Notes: generated from the sequence alone by a model not told the origin. 64,000 nucleotides of DNA from Ooceraea biroi (GCF_003672135.1 NC_039517.1:11494601-11558600), one strand, 5' to 3'; positions 38,426 to 50,964 are shown, counted from the first letter of the stretch. Translations and numbers: made by a program.

Positions 38426-40909
38426 TATATGTCTGAAACATAAAACACAAAAACATACATAAAATGTAAAATATATAAAAACAGTTTTATATAGCTCTAG
38501 CAGTTAAATAAAATAATTTTGAAACATTTATTAATAATTTGATAAATTTATAATATTTATAATATTACGAGATTGGTAAATATTAAGATCGTTTGAATTG
38601 TAATACCATGAAGGTTTTTGTAGGTGTAGCAACCATTGAGCTACTTATATTGTTTTATTATATAAAAAGTATTAAGTGAGTTGTAATAATTGAAAGAATT
38701 GGTTAAAAATATATCTTATTATATGGTTATATAGCATTGATAAGTATTACAAATTTGGCTTAATAATTTGGGTTATTGACAGGATAAAATATTTAATTAT
38801 TTTTTTATAACAAAGAAACAAATGGATTTGAAATGATTTTATTATACTATAGTAAAGTCCTATGCAAGTAGGTAATTTTCGTAAAACCAATAGGGTCGGT
38901 TATATATAAAACGGGAAAAATCAATTAGTTATTTAAGACAAGAGTAAAAATAATGCCGGGCGGAATTGAGTTTTATTAAGTGACAGTGTAGCTTTGATAG
39001 TTATTATATTTACGGAGACATTTGGTGTTGATTGTTGTACAAGGTTATAAGTTGATTAATAACAATTAAAGGAGTAAATTTTGAAATTATTTTATTATAC
39101 AATGAAATAGTTTTGTGAGTATAGTAATTGTATTACACATTTGAAGTATTTATCGTATAGAAAAATAAATTATATTTATAACATAAAGGAGAAACATTTT
39201 ATAAGTAAAAGAATGTAGAATATTTATCTACAATCTTAGTCAAAAGGAAGTAGTATTTAAAGTTCGAAATTCAATAAAATTATAAACTTTTTGGGTCTAA
39301 AATTTGAAACCGTAAGGAAATAATTTGTTATAATTATATTGAAGCATCTAGGTCATAAGAGGAAATAATAGGGCCTCAGATTTTGAAAATAATCATTTTT
39401 ACGGAAGTGACAACAACTTTTGGGAATCATCATTTTTAGCTAGCTATGGATGATGAAATTTTTCTTATCGCACCACGGGATCATTGAGAACCACCAAAAT
39501 TGCAAAGTCACTATTGTTAACAAATCAGCGTTATTTTTTAAATTTATAGTGTAGAAAGTTTTAACGAAATATTAATAGTTTAGAAGTTACAAAGTTAAAA
39601 ACAATTAAAGTAAAATCAATTAGTGAACAATTTAATATAAAAGGAATAAGTGTTTAACCCAAAAATATTAAGAAAAGAATAAATCGTTAATTAATTATGA
39701 ATAAAAGTATATTACACATGGTATTACATTCATAGTAAGGATTATTGAATTTATTTAATGGAATATTTTATGTTACTGAGCATTAATTTAAGTATATAAT
39801 TATTACGCATTTAATCTGTTAATAATTAAGTATATTAACAACACCATATACGAACACACTTATATATGTGCATATAACCCATAAAAGAATTATTGGTTAT
39901 TTAAGATTTTATGAATTAATTAAGACTAATATTTTATTGGAATAATAATTCTATATGGTTTAATTATAATATTAAACCCGGCACACCAATAGTTGCTTTA
40001 TTACTAATTTTATAATAACCAAAGAATAGACGTGCAAGTACATACACGTGTATATCTATATATATAGGTATCCCTATATATATATAAGACAATTATTGGT
40101 TGAGTGAGATTTTATAAGTTTATCAGAATGGTATATTGAAATAATAATTTTAGATGATTTAATTACATTATTAAAGGCTCAAGATACCAATAATTGATTT
40201 CACAATAATTAATAATGATTATTATTTCACTAAGTGCGTTATATTATTAAGTAGACGTATGCAAGGTCTTATAATAATTCATGCATAAGACTAGGAGCAA
40301 TAAAATGCATATGTCAAGCGTTAATTTTAAGAATTAAATTTGTGAGCATTACGAATTATTTAAATATTAATTTGAATAAGACATGAACACACGTTAAGTA
40401 AAAAGGATAAAGATTAATTCACGAAGGAATATTATTTCATGATGACTAATTGTAAAAGACGGTGACTTGTCGGCACCTGATTGAAATAATAATCCAAGAC
40501 CGCTGTCTTAATCAAAGGTTGAATAGATATCTCGAGCAAGACATATCGGCAGGAAGTTGCAGCTGCCATTTGATTCGGAGAAACTCCGGTTGATTAAAAA
40601 GCATAACAGATGAGCGATAATTCTGTACTGCGAATTTCATGTTGAACTTACGCGTCAAAATACGTTTATCTTTTGTAAGCGTTGAGCTCACCGTTGAGCT
40701 CATCGTCCCCACTAGACGCACCGTGAGACCAATCCCACCACTTAAGTTTTCGATCCCACCATAAGAATCTTCGAAAACGAAGAACCAATGAGTTAAGTGG
40801 GCAGAGCCTCCCTACTATTTTAGTTTTTGCTTTAACCGTAGCGTCCCCACTTATTGTAATCCCTTCTCGAGCTACAGGGACCCTGTCCCCACGCATCATA
40901 ATGTTTGAG

Positions 40910-40916
40910 TATATAA
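40910..40916 (+). promoter_or_regulatory. TATA box of unit A
   Basis: TATATAA after a block with CCCACTTATTG and CCCTGTCCCC. It is followed about 16 bp later by GCAGCAGCCAGAGAATC, identical in unit B. After this A has about 90 bp (repeated TTTTGTAGAC) that B lacks. Confidence 0.6.
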
Positions 40917-42932
40917 CGTGATGCAGCAGCCAGAGAATCACTGTACCTTTTGTAGACCTTTTTTAGACTTGACTTTTGTAGACCTTTTATACTTGACTTT
41001 TGTAGACTCTTTTTGACACCCCCCCTTTGGTGGACTAGACATTATAATTATAATTACGACTACTATTGGAGTCGCTAGCTAGCGTAAATTCGCTAACTAA
41101 GCGTAAAATATAACGTAGAGCCAGTGAAGTTTGAGTTATTCCCAAAGTCTGATTGACTTATTCTTTTGCTGCTACATCATCAAGTGCTTCCTGACCTGAG
41201 GGTTAGATTTGTGCGAACGCTTGTGAGTAGATTTATTTAATTATTTTATACTCGCTGCTCTTATGGAACGTTATACTTGTACTCCATATACATACTACAC
41301 ATTTTGACAGATTTATAAAGCTTCAATACACTATTACACTTACAGTTACTTAATATTTTTGATTTATAATTAGTTGTGAAACAATTACTGGCCTGAGGGT
41401 TCAGATTTATATGACATTTGCGAATAAAATTATTTCAAGTAACACATATATTCATATTGTAACCAACTTCTATATTACACTTGATTTTAGTAATAAACTT
41501 TTGATTAATTTGATTGTTCATTAAATATACCATTCAATTATTATTGTTTAATCATTGAGAATAATGTTAATGGTATAACAGTTGCAATTAACCATAATTT
41601 AACTTTAACTTTTGTTCAGAATCGCTCGCCAGCGTAAATTCGCAGCGAAGCGTCATCCTATATTGAATATATAGTGCATGAATGCATTAATTATATCAAT
41701 TTATTTGTGCGAGGAATACCCATTTATTTCAATTATATTAAAAGCGTTAAATCGCTTTTTCCCTTTGAATACCATTAACAGCGACATCATTCGCTGTGAT
41801 TTATCCTTTGAAAACATTCGAGGGCGAACAGTCGCTTCCATACCTGTCATGTACCACGGCGTGTATAGCCGCCATTTTCTCCTCCTTTAGCTCGGTATAA
41901 GAACATATATGCTTCATTACACAATTAAGTCGCATTTAATATTTAAGTGAATTAAAATCAAATCATACCATTATTGGAAGGATAATTCGATTATAAACAT
42001 TAATTTAACATTTGCATTACAAGTTTATTACATTTGTGTACTTAAATCATGTGAGCATGGTAAAAAGTTCGACTCACACTAGTGACAATAGTACGACTTA
42101 CGCTAGTGACAATTACGATAGTGACAATTACGCTAGTGACAATTACGATAGTGACAATTACGCTAGTGACAATATTAAGGAATTGCTGACTTACCATAAG
42201 GCAGTGCACGGTGAATTAATAATTTTAATCTTGGTTACAGTATATCACTAACAAGATTTAAGTTTAATAAATTACATAATTTTCGTTTATTGTATTGTTA
42301 AGCACGAACATAGATTCATTCGTCTGACCAATTCCTTATGTATACTACGTCTGACCAAATCATTATATATTCTACCTGATACATTCAATTTAGTCACAGG
42401 AGGTATATTTTATTTAATTACCAAATAAAGCATTACGAAATTATGAATAACAGTTAATAACGAATTAGAATCTATATTAATATGTTTTAAATCATTATTT
42501 TATTCTTCAACTCCATCACCGTGTATGAGCATAAAAGTGCTCGTCTCCTTACTTTGTGTTACATTCCACTTAAAGAAAGGCATAGTAACCTGCCTACTTT
42601 TCTTTTGAGATATTTTATTTTATCAATCCTTTGCATATGAGCATTATTATTGCTCATCCTTTTCATTTTTCCATTAGCAAGAGCGAAGTAACGCCCTTAT
42701 TTCTATATTATACTATTGTCATACACTACACAGCGACATTACGCTACGACTTCCTTTTCCAATATTTTCCTATTCTTATACCATAATTTTGTTGAAGAAT
42801 TAAAAGAGATAATAATTTAAATTCAGTTTTCATTTATTAGATAATAGGGAGATACCAAGTTACAATCAAATATTGATTACAATATTTTCCTTTTGACAAT
42901 CACGATTTCATCACCGTAAGAGTTAATCGCAA

Positions 42933-42992
42933 GCTCTCTCCATTCCCGGGTAAAGTCGGTGTATGCAGATTGACCCATAATCAAAAGAGAGC
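42933..42992 (+). promoter_or_regulatory. Conserved 3' hairpin, unit A
   Basis: GCTCTCT (42933-42939) pairs with AGAGAGC (42986-42992). CCCGGGT and a downstream ACCC lie inside. The same fold occurs in B and C, and an equivalent fold in D and E. Confidence 0.65.
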
Positions 42993-43071
42993 ACCTGAAA
43001 TCAAATCACCTGAGGGATAGATTTGGGACAGGTACCTGATCGTCTACATTCTCACTTCCCAGGACGTGACA

Positions 43072-43309
43072 GTATGATAATTTTACTTACTCTCTTGGTT
43101 ACTTACTTGGTTACTCTCGATCCAGCGCTGTACCTTGATCTCTTGTGCCAGCCTATCGTAATGAGTTCGGCGAGGGTCCCCCTCGGGAATATCCTGGCAC
43201 AGAGGGTACCGCAGGTTGCATGAAATGGGGACCAGTCTCGTTGCCCACGTGGCTTCGTTGCTTCCGTTCGTGATTAGAATCACTCGGTGTGATACGACAG
43301 AGTTGCTGG
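43072..43309 (-). pseudogene. Fragment D2: inverted piece of a D-type unit (P1 gene 3' part)
   Basis: Reverse complement of about 52652-52873 of unit D. It covers the 3' half of the small protein P1 (L-V-P-I-S-C-N-L-R-Y-P-L and G-D-P-R-R-T-H-Y are present) and a sequence corresponding to the downstream GTAAGT region. It abuts unit A on the left and fragment D1 on the right, so both appear to have inserted into an older, minus-oriented D-type copy. Confidence 0.75.
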
Positions 43310-44031
43310 GGTCACGTCCTGGTAAAAATCGAACTTTTTCTTTTCTGTCAACGGTCCGAACGACGCGCACAAGACGCACCTCGGAACCGCCATTTTGTCA
43401 GTACTCCTACTTCCACGAGGGACGTCCCACTCTCCAACCCACTCTCACGAGAGAGGGGACCCCCACTACCGAACCGCCGCAGTACCGAGCTGCCGAAAAC
43501 AAAGGACCTCATTGCAGGACCGGAAAAGTGCAGTTCGACTCGCGACTCCGAACCAAGAGGTTCACTCGACACTCAAGGGCCACGGTTAGCCTTTTTCTAT
43601 TTCAATCTCTAATTCGAACTTAGAACTTTTCCATTCCTTCGTATTTCGACTTAGAACTTTTCCATTCTTTCGTATTTCGGCTTAGAATATTTTCCAATCT
43701 TCGTATTTCGACTTAGAATATTTTCCAATCTTCGTATTTCAGAGTTATCTTAGATTTAAACGTTAGCATTAATAACCGTAACAGTTAACTTAAATTTTGT
43801 AAGAACAATTGTATTTCCACCAATTCATTTTATTAGAATATATGTATTTTGTGTGCTTGAATTTACGATTTATTTTTATTTTTTACCACCAAGCCGATTT
43901 GATCATAATTCAGCGACTATAAATTTTACGCAGCTTACCTCAGTTTCGGTCATTGTGTTTGTGTGTGTGTGCAACCAATTACCGAGCCTACAGTGCGGAC
44001 AACGCACGTTGGTCTTTATTCCGCTGAGCTG
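43310..44031 (+). mobile_element. Fragment D1: 5' part of a D-type unit
   Basis: Matches 51557-52278 of unit D, starting at the terminus (first base G instead of T). It includes about four 33-bp subterminal repeats (ACTTAGAAYWTTTYCA / CTTCGTATTTC, about 43615-43740) and the promoter with TATAAA at 43919 and TCAGTT at 43940. Homology stops at 44031, where TGTCACGTCC, the start of unit E, begins. The rest of this copy is not found after E. Confidence 0.8.
43919..43945 (+). promoter_or_regulatory. TATA plus initiator (D1)
   Basis: TATAAA at 43919-43924 and TCAGTT, an arthropod-type initiator, at 43940-43945. Identical in arrangement to unit D. Confidence 0.6.
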
Positions 44032-44407
44032 TGTCACGTCCACCGCTACCGCAGAATTAAAAATTTCCTTTTTACAATAACAATCTCCAGCGTTAGACTA
44101 TATATAGTAATAATTGCGAGCGCTAGATCATAAGGAAAAACACTTGAACAAATCCCAACGCCATTGGCCAAGTATTTGCACTAGTTCGAAAATAGACCAA
44201 TCAGAAGCTGTTACATATCACTAACACTATTGGACAAAACTTGGGAATTGGGCAAGTTCTTAGAGTAAGGTTTGGACAAGTTACTAAAATCCTAGTTCGG
44301 AACTAGACCAATCAGACGACACTAGTTGTAACTAACGTCACCAGCCCTAGTTCCTAGTTACAACTCGGAACGCCACCCGACGGAACTAGACAACACAAAT
44401 CTCCGAC

Positions 44408-44413
44408 TATATA
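44408..44413 (+). promoter_or_regulatory. TATA box of unit E
   Basis: TATATA in GACTATATATTGGG, followed 30-40 bp later by CTCTTGTGCAGCAGCC. The GCAGCAGCC segment resembles the sequence just after the TATA box of units A and B. Confidence 0.5.
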
Positions 44414-45766
44414 TTGGGAACATCCGCCGCGATCGCTCTCTTGTGCAGCAGCCGCCGTCGAGGTAACACCTCCAAACCTTCCTCGCATCCCTTCGGGGTC
44501 TAGTGTTAGATTTTATTTTCATTATTAATTTCAAAGTTTTAGCGCTAATCAACCCACAACCAAGTTCCATTTATTCAAACATTATTGTATCGACCACTAT
44601 CATTACTATTATTCGTAACTAATAATTAAGCGTTTATAGATATCGCTACATTTATCGTAGATTCTTTTATATTTTTCACAACGTATGTAAACTCGACTTT
44701 TCCTTTCGAGAGTATTCAATTATACATATTAATAATTGTAATCACTGTTTATTTAACTTTCTCATCCATTCTTCCCATTTTCTTTAGCGAACTTAGTAAA
44801 AAATAAGTGTGCGCGTTTTAAAATACGAAGTCGTGGTGCATATTACAAACGATCTACCACGAGAAGGACGACCACGAGGCAGCTAAACTAACCTCCAGAT
44901 CCAGCAGACGCACGCTACGCTAGAGTTTTAACCTCCAAGACCATGTGGCCAGCAACGGTGAGTACAACTTATATTTACATTTAACCCCACTGCTATATTG
45001 TTGCTTACGTAATTTAAACCATTAATTATTCACTTTGGTCGTGCCACCTTACTTATTATTCGAGCCACGTGTTGTCGTGAGATATAACCTCAACGTCTAA
45101 CCTCAACGTGTATTATTCGAGCCACGTGTTCGTCGGGAAACATAACCTCTTCTCGGGCGAATAACGCTCATTTCTCGAGCGGACACTCGCTCACTACGAC
45201 CTGGTTTCCAGACACCGAGACCCCCCCGTCGACATCGCGCCGGGAAGAAGAAGAGGGCAAGGATCGAAACCCTCTTGCAGAAACGTCGCCAGGCATTCGA
45301 GAGATTTCTGCTTGGATTAACCGAGTCATCAATCGATACACCCTCGCTGAACGAAACTTCGCCCAGTCAACCTACTACTGTGACGTCCTGACGTCAACCT
45401 CACACCCATTTTTAATTTTTTTTTATTTACAATATTAATTATTAATGTATAACCGCTGTTAGTTATTTTTGAGCGCCATCGATAATTACCATTTTTGCTT
45501 CACTACTTATTATTAACCACAGGCTTGCGTACAGTAGCCTGTTATTAGTCTAACCAAGAATATTATTTACTTAGCAATCTAACCGACACATTTATTATGT
45601 TAAAAGCTTTAGCTTGAGAATAGTTTTAATATAAAAATATATAAAGTAATGTTAAGAATATTAACATATATAAAGGGAGAAAAAAATATTAATACCACAA
45701 AAACAATATATATGTACAACTTAGTTATTATGCTTTATGATAGATTTATTTAATTAATTTAGTCAC

Positions 45767-45805
<39 letters not shown>

Positions 45806-48332
45806 GTCTGAAACATAAAAACACAAAAACATACATAAAATCGGTAAAATATATAAAAACAGTTTTATATGCTCTAGCAGTTAAATAAAATAATTTTGAA
45901 ACATTTATCATTAATAATTTGATAAATTTATAATATTTATAATATTACGAGATTGGTAATATTTAAGATCGTTTGAATTGTAATACCATGAAGGTTTTTG
46001 TAGGTGTAGCAAAACCATTGAGCTACTTAATATTGTTTATTATATAAAAAGTATTAAAGGTAGTTGTAATAATTGAAAGAATTGGTTAAAAATATATCTT
46101 ATTATATGGTTATATAGGCATTGATAAGTATTACAAATTTGGCTTAATATATTTGGGTTATTGACAGGATAAAATATTTAATTATTTTTTATAACAAAGA
46201 AACAAATGGATTTGAAATAGATTTTATTATACTATAGTAAAGTCCTATGCAAGTAGGTAATTTTCGCTAAAACCAATAGGGTCGGTTATTATATAAAAAC
46301 GGGAAAAATCAATTAGTTATTTAAGACAAGAGTAAAAATAATGCCGGCGGAATTGAATTTTATTAAGTGACAGTGTAGCTTTGATAGTTATTATAATTTA
46401 CGGAGACATTTGGTGTTGATTGTTGTACAAGGTTATAAGTTGACATTAATAACAATTAAAGGAGTAAATTTTGAAATTGATTTTATTATACAATGAAATA
46501 GTTTTTGTGAGTATAGTAAATTGTATTATCACATTTGAAGTAATTTATCGTATAGAAAAATAAAGATTATATTTATAACATAAAAGGAGAAACATTTTAT
46601 AAGTAAAAGAATGTAGAATATTTATCTACAATCTTAGTCAAAAAGAAGTACATATTTAAAGTTACGAAATTCAATAAAATTATACCAACTTTTTTGGTCT
46701 AAAATTTGAACCGTAAGGAAATAATTTGTTATAATTATATTGAAGCATCTAGGTCATAAGAGTAATTTAAGAGTAAATTAATAGGGACCTCAGATTTTGA
46801 AAATAATCATTTTTACGGAAGTGACAAACAACTTTTGGGAATCATCATTTTTAGCTAGGCTGATGAAATTTTTCTTATCGCACCACGGGATCATTGAGAA
46901 ACCACAAAAATTGCAAAGTCACTATTCGTTAAACAAATCAGCGTTATTTTTTAACATTTATAGTGTAGAAAGTTTTAACGAAATATTAATAGTTTAGAAG
47001 TTACAAAGTTAAAAACAATTAAAGTCAAAATCAATTAGTGAACAATGTAATATAAAAGGAAATAAGTTGTTTAACCCAAAAATATTAAGAAAAGAATAAA
47101 TCGTTAATTAATTATGAATAAAAGTATATTACACATGGTATTACATTCATAGTAAGGATTATTGAATTTATTTAAAGGAATATTTTATGTTACTGAGCAT
47201 TAATTTAGGTATATAATTATTACGGATTTAATCCGTTAATAATTAAGTATATTAACCATACCATATACGTACACACTTATTTATGTGCGTATAACCCATA
47301 AAACAATTATTGGTTATTTAAGATTTTATGAATTAATTAAGACTAACATTGTATTGGAATAATAATTTTATACGGTTTAATTATAATATTAAACCCGGCA
47401 CACCAATAGATGCTTTATTAATAATTTTGTAATAACCAAAGAATAGACGTGCAAGTACATACACGTGTATATCTATATATATAGGTATCTCCATAAATAT
47501 AAAACAATTATTGGTTGAGTGAGATTTTATAAGGTTATTAGAATGGTATATTGAAATAATAATTTTAGATGTTTTAATTACATTATTAAAGGCTCATGAT
47601 AACAATAATTGATTTTACAATAATTTATAATGATTATTATTCAGCTGAGTGCGTTATATTATTAAGTAGACGTATGCAAGGTCTTATAATAATTCATGCA
47701 TAAGACTACGAGCGTATAAAATGCATATGTCAAACGTTATAAGTTTAAGAATTAAATTTGTGAGCATTACAGGATTATTGAAATATTAATTTGAATAAGA
47801 TTGAACACATCGTTAAGTAACAAAGGAATAAAGATTTATATTCACGAAGGAATATTATTTCATGATGACTAATTGTAAAAGACGGTGACTTGTCGGCACC
47901 TGATTGAAATAATAATCCAAGACCGCTGTCTTAATCAAAGGTTGAATAGATATCTCGAGTAGGATATATCGGCAGGAAGTTGCAGCTGCCAATTAATTCG
48001 GAGAAACTCCGGTTAATTAAAAAGTATAACAGATGAGCGATAAGTCTGTACTGAGAACTTTATTTTGAACTTACGCGTCAAAATACGTTTATCTTTTGTA
48101 AGCGTTGAGCTCACCGTTGAGCTCATCGTCCCCACTAGACGCACCGTGAGACCAATCCCACCACTTAAGTTTTCGATCCCACCATAAGAAGCTTCGAAAA
48201 CAAAGAACCAATGAGTTAAGTGGGCAGAGCCTCCCTACTATTTTAGTTTTTGCTTTAACCGTAGCGTCCCCACTTATTGTAATCCCTTCTCGAGCTACAG
48301 GGACCCTGTCCCCACGCATCATAATTTTCAAG

Positions 48333-48339
48333 TATATAA
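48333..48339 (+). promoter_or_regulatory. TATA box of unit B
   Basis: TATATAA followed by GTGGTGCAGCAGCC. The upstream block (CCCACTTATTG, CCCTGTCCCC) is conserved with unit A. Confidence 0.6.
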
Positions 48340-50222
48340 CGTGGTGCAGCAGCCAGAGAATCCAGGGTGGACTAGACATTATAATTATTATTACTTTACA
48401 TCTTTTCATTACGACTACTATAGGAGTCGCTAGCTAGCGTAAATTCGCTAACTAAGCGTAAAATATAACGTAGAGCCAGTGAAGTTCGAGTTATTACCGA
48501 AGTCTGATTGACTTATTCTTTTGCTGCTACATCATCAAGTGCTTCCTGACCTGAGGGTTAGATCTGTGCGAACGCTTGTGAGTAGATTTGTTTCATTATT
48601 TTATACTCGCTGCTCTTATGGAACGTTTTACCTGTACTCCATATACATGCTACACATTTTGACAGATTTATAAAGCTTTAATACATTATTAAACTTACAG
48701 TTACTTAATATTTTTTATTTATAATTATTTGAGAACCAATTACTGGCCTGAGGGTTCAGATTTATATGACATTTGCGAATAAAATTATTTTAAGTAACAC
48801 ATATATTCATATTGTAACCAACTTCTATATTACACTTGATTTTAGTAATAAACTTTTGATTAATTTGAATGTTCATTAAATATACCCTTCAATTATTATT
48901 GTATTAATCATTGAGAATAATATTAATGATACGACAGTTGCAAACAATTATATTTCAACTTTAACTTTCGTTCAGAATCGCTCGCCAGCGTAAATTCGCA
49001 GCGAAGCGTCATCCTATATTGAATATATAGTGCATGAATGCATTAATTATTTCAATTTATTTGTGCGAGGCATACCCATTTATTTCAATTATATTAAAAG
49101 CGTTAATTCGCTTTTTCCCTTTTGAATACCATTAACAGCGACTTCATTCGCTGTGATTTATCCTTTGAAAACATTCGAGGGCGAACATTCGCTTCCATAC
49201 CTGTCATATACCACGGCGTGTATAGCCGCCATTTTCTCATGCTTTAGCTCGGTATAAGAACATATATGCCTCATTACACAATTAAGTCGCATTTAATATT
49301 TAAGTGAATTAAAATCAAATCATACCATTATTTGAAGGATAATTCGATTATAAACATTAAGTTAACATTTGCATTACAAGGTTATTACATTTGTGTACTT
49401 AAATCAAGTGAGCATGGTAAAAGTTCGACTTACGCTAGTGACAATTACGCTAGTGACAATTTTAAGAGATTGCTGACTTACCATAAAGCAGTGCATGGTG
49501 AATTAATAACTTTAATTATGGTTACAGTATATCACTAACAAGATTTAAGTTTAATAAATTACATAATTTTCGTTTATTGTATTGTTAAGCCCGAAAATAG
49601 ATTCATTCGTCTGACCAATTCCTTATGTACACTACGTCTGATCAAGTCATTATATATTCTACCTGATACACTCAATTTAGTCACAGGAGGTATATTTTAT
49701 TTAATTAACCAATAAAGCATTAGGAAAGTATGAATAATAATTAATAACGAATTGGAATCAATATTAATTTGTTTTAAATCACTATTTTATTTTTCAACTT
49801 TATCACCATGTATGAGCATAAAAGTGCTCGACCCTTACCTTGTGTTACATTCCACTTATTATAAAGAAAGGCATAGTAACCTGCCTACTTTTCTTTTGAG
49901 ATATTTTATTTTATTCAATCCTTTGCATATGAGCATTATTATTGCTCATCCTTTTCATTTTTCCATTAGTAAGAGCGAAGTGACGCCCTTATTTCCATAT
50001 TATACTACTGTCATACACTACACAACGACATTACGCTGTGATTTTCTTTTCAATATTTTTCTATTTTTATACCGTAATTTTGTTGAAGAATTAAAAGAGA
50101 TAATAATTTAAATTCATTTTTCATTTATTAGATAATAGGGAGATACCAAGTTACAATCAATATTGATTACAATATTTTCCTTTTGACAATCACGATTTCA
50201 TCACCGTAAAACGTAATCGCAA

Positions 50223-50282
50223 GCTCTCTCCATTCCCGGGTAAAGTCGGTGTATGCAGATTGACCCATAATCAAAAGAGAGC
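50223..50282 (+). promoter_or_regulatory. Conserved 3' hairpin, unit B
   Basis: GCTCTCT (50223-50229) pairs with AGAGAGC (50276-50282), with CCCGGGT and ACCC between. It lies about 80 bp from the 3' end. Confidence 0.65.
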
Positions 50283-50964
50283 ACCTGAAATCAAATCACC
50301 TGAGTGATAGATTTGGGACAGGTACCTGATCGTCTACATTCTCACTTCCCCGGACGTGACACTACACTCCTTCGAGACGAGCCGTTGGCAGCAGAGACTC
50401 GTACACCACCCCCGGGCGAACGAACGCCTTCCCCGATAGGATCAGAGTGGTACGAACCCATCACACCTCCTTACCCTGCTCTTGAAATCCAGCGACGAGA
50501 AGCGGAGCGACCACAGCGGGCAAACGCTTCCGCCCGACCGATCATCCGGTCAATTGAGATCACCCGCCGAGCGCCTACCCCTTCACCTCCAATCGAAGTC
50601 ATTGATTTGACTTACGATTCCGACACGACCGAGGAGCTTGAAACCATTCATCGTCCCCCAGAGAACGATAATATTCAGCCCCAGGTGATTATTATAGAAC
50701 GGTTAATTCGGGTAACCTCCACAGACCCAGTAACAAATGAAACTACTACGACCGAATTCCCCGAGGAAATGGAGTTTGTTTAATAAATTTACCGAAGTAG
50801 CGTAAGCTAACCAACTGTATGCATATTTCTTTTACCTTACCCCTCTCCCCCTATACCCTACGACAAATCGAAGAGCGAACATCGCTTCTTGGGGCATGCA
50901 CCGCCCTTCCTGCCCCGGTCAGCTTAACAGAACTTACTTATCCCGGAAGCGGGCGCAATAACGT

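Larger units (their letters stand above)
38023..43071 (+). mobile_element. Unit A: ~5-kb LTR-like insertion
   Basis: Starts TGTGACGTCCTGACGTCA and ends CCAGGACGTGACA. It is the same sequence end to end as unit B (45379-50361). The first 2.8 kb is very A+T-rich, with an (AT)n run at about 38396-38418. A G+C-richer promoter-like block precedes TATATAA at 40910. Downstream are repeated GCG ... CGC motifs, a 15-bp tandem repeat (TACGCTAGTGACAAT type, 42080-42172), and a conserved 3' hairpin (42933-42992). No reading frame looks like a gene. Flanks (AATA / GTAT) are not a duplication. Strand is set by the TATA direction and by the TG...CA convention shared with unit D. Confidence 0.8.
45379..50361 (+). 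mobile_element. Unit B: 4,983-bp LTR-like insertion with 4-bp target duplication
   Basis: Starts TGTGACGTCCTGACGTCA, ends CCGGACGTGACA, and is flanked by CTAC on both sides (45375-45378, 50362-50365). It lies inside exon 2 of the unit E gene; removing it with one CTAC restores the frame, so it arrived as a single block. It is collinear with unit A, with an (AT)n run at about 45771-45802. The first ~1.7 kb differs from A mainly by small indels and the rest mainly by substitutions. No coding gene is seen. The frame that begins at 50304 in its last bases is a chimera of B's end and the host exon. Interpretation: solo LTR of an unidentified retroelement, or a TGT...ACA DNA element. Confidence 0.88.
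44943..50783 (+). pseudogene. Spliced small gene of unit E (basic N-terminus, SUMO-interaction-like motif), interrupted by unit B
   Basis: Exon 1 (44943-44957) reads M-W-P-A-T and ends at GTGAGT. The intron is 44958-45211, ending TTTCCAG. Exon 2 runs 45212-45378, is cut by unit B with its CTAC duplication, and resumes at 50366 to a stop at 50781-50783. The exon 2 pieces total 167+418=585 nt, exactly 195 codons including stop, and splice phase is 0. The product would be about 199 residues. It has a Lys/Arg-rich stretch (R-R-H-R-A-G-K-K-K-R-A-R) that could be a nuclear signal, a Leu-rich helix, a Pro-rich middle, and V-I-D-L-T-Y-D-S-D, which fits a SUMO-interaction motif. AATAAA follows the stop at 50784. 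I know no family; function is not assigned. Confidence 0.7.

Noticed and set aside
40666..48409. Minus-strand frames 40666-40941 and 48089-48409 as a conserved gene of units A/B
   Set aside because: They lie over the G+C-richer promoter block, differ at their N-terminal ends, and sequence conservation there is explained by the promoter.
38023..50361. Units A and B as the two LTRs of one element with 43072-45378 as its interior
   Set aside because: B has its own CTAC duplication and sits in the middle of a coding exon, and the sequence between them is made of other units, so they are separate insertions.
50304..50783. 159-codon frame as an independent gene starting at 50304
   Set aside because: Its first ~19 codons are the 3' end of unit B; the true gene begins at 44943 and the frame was fused by the insertion.
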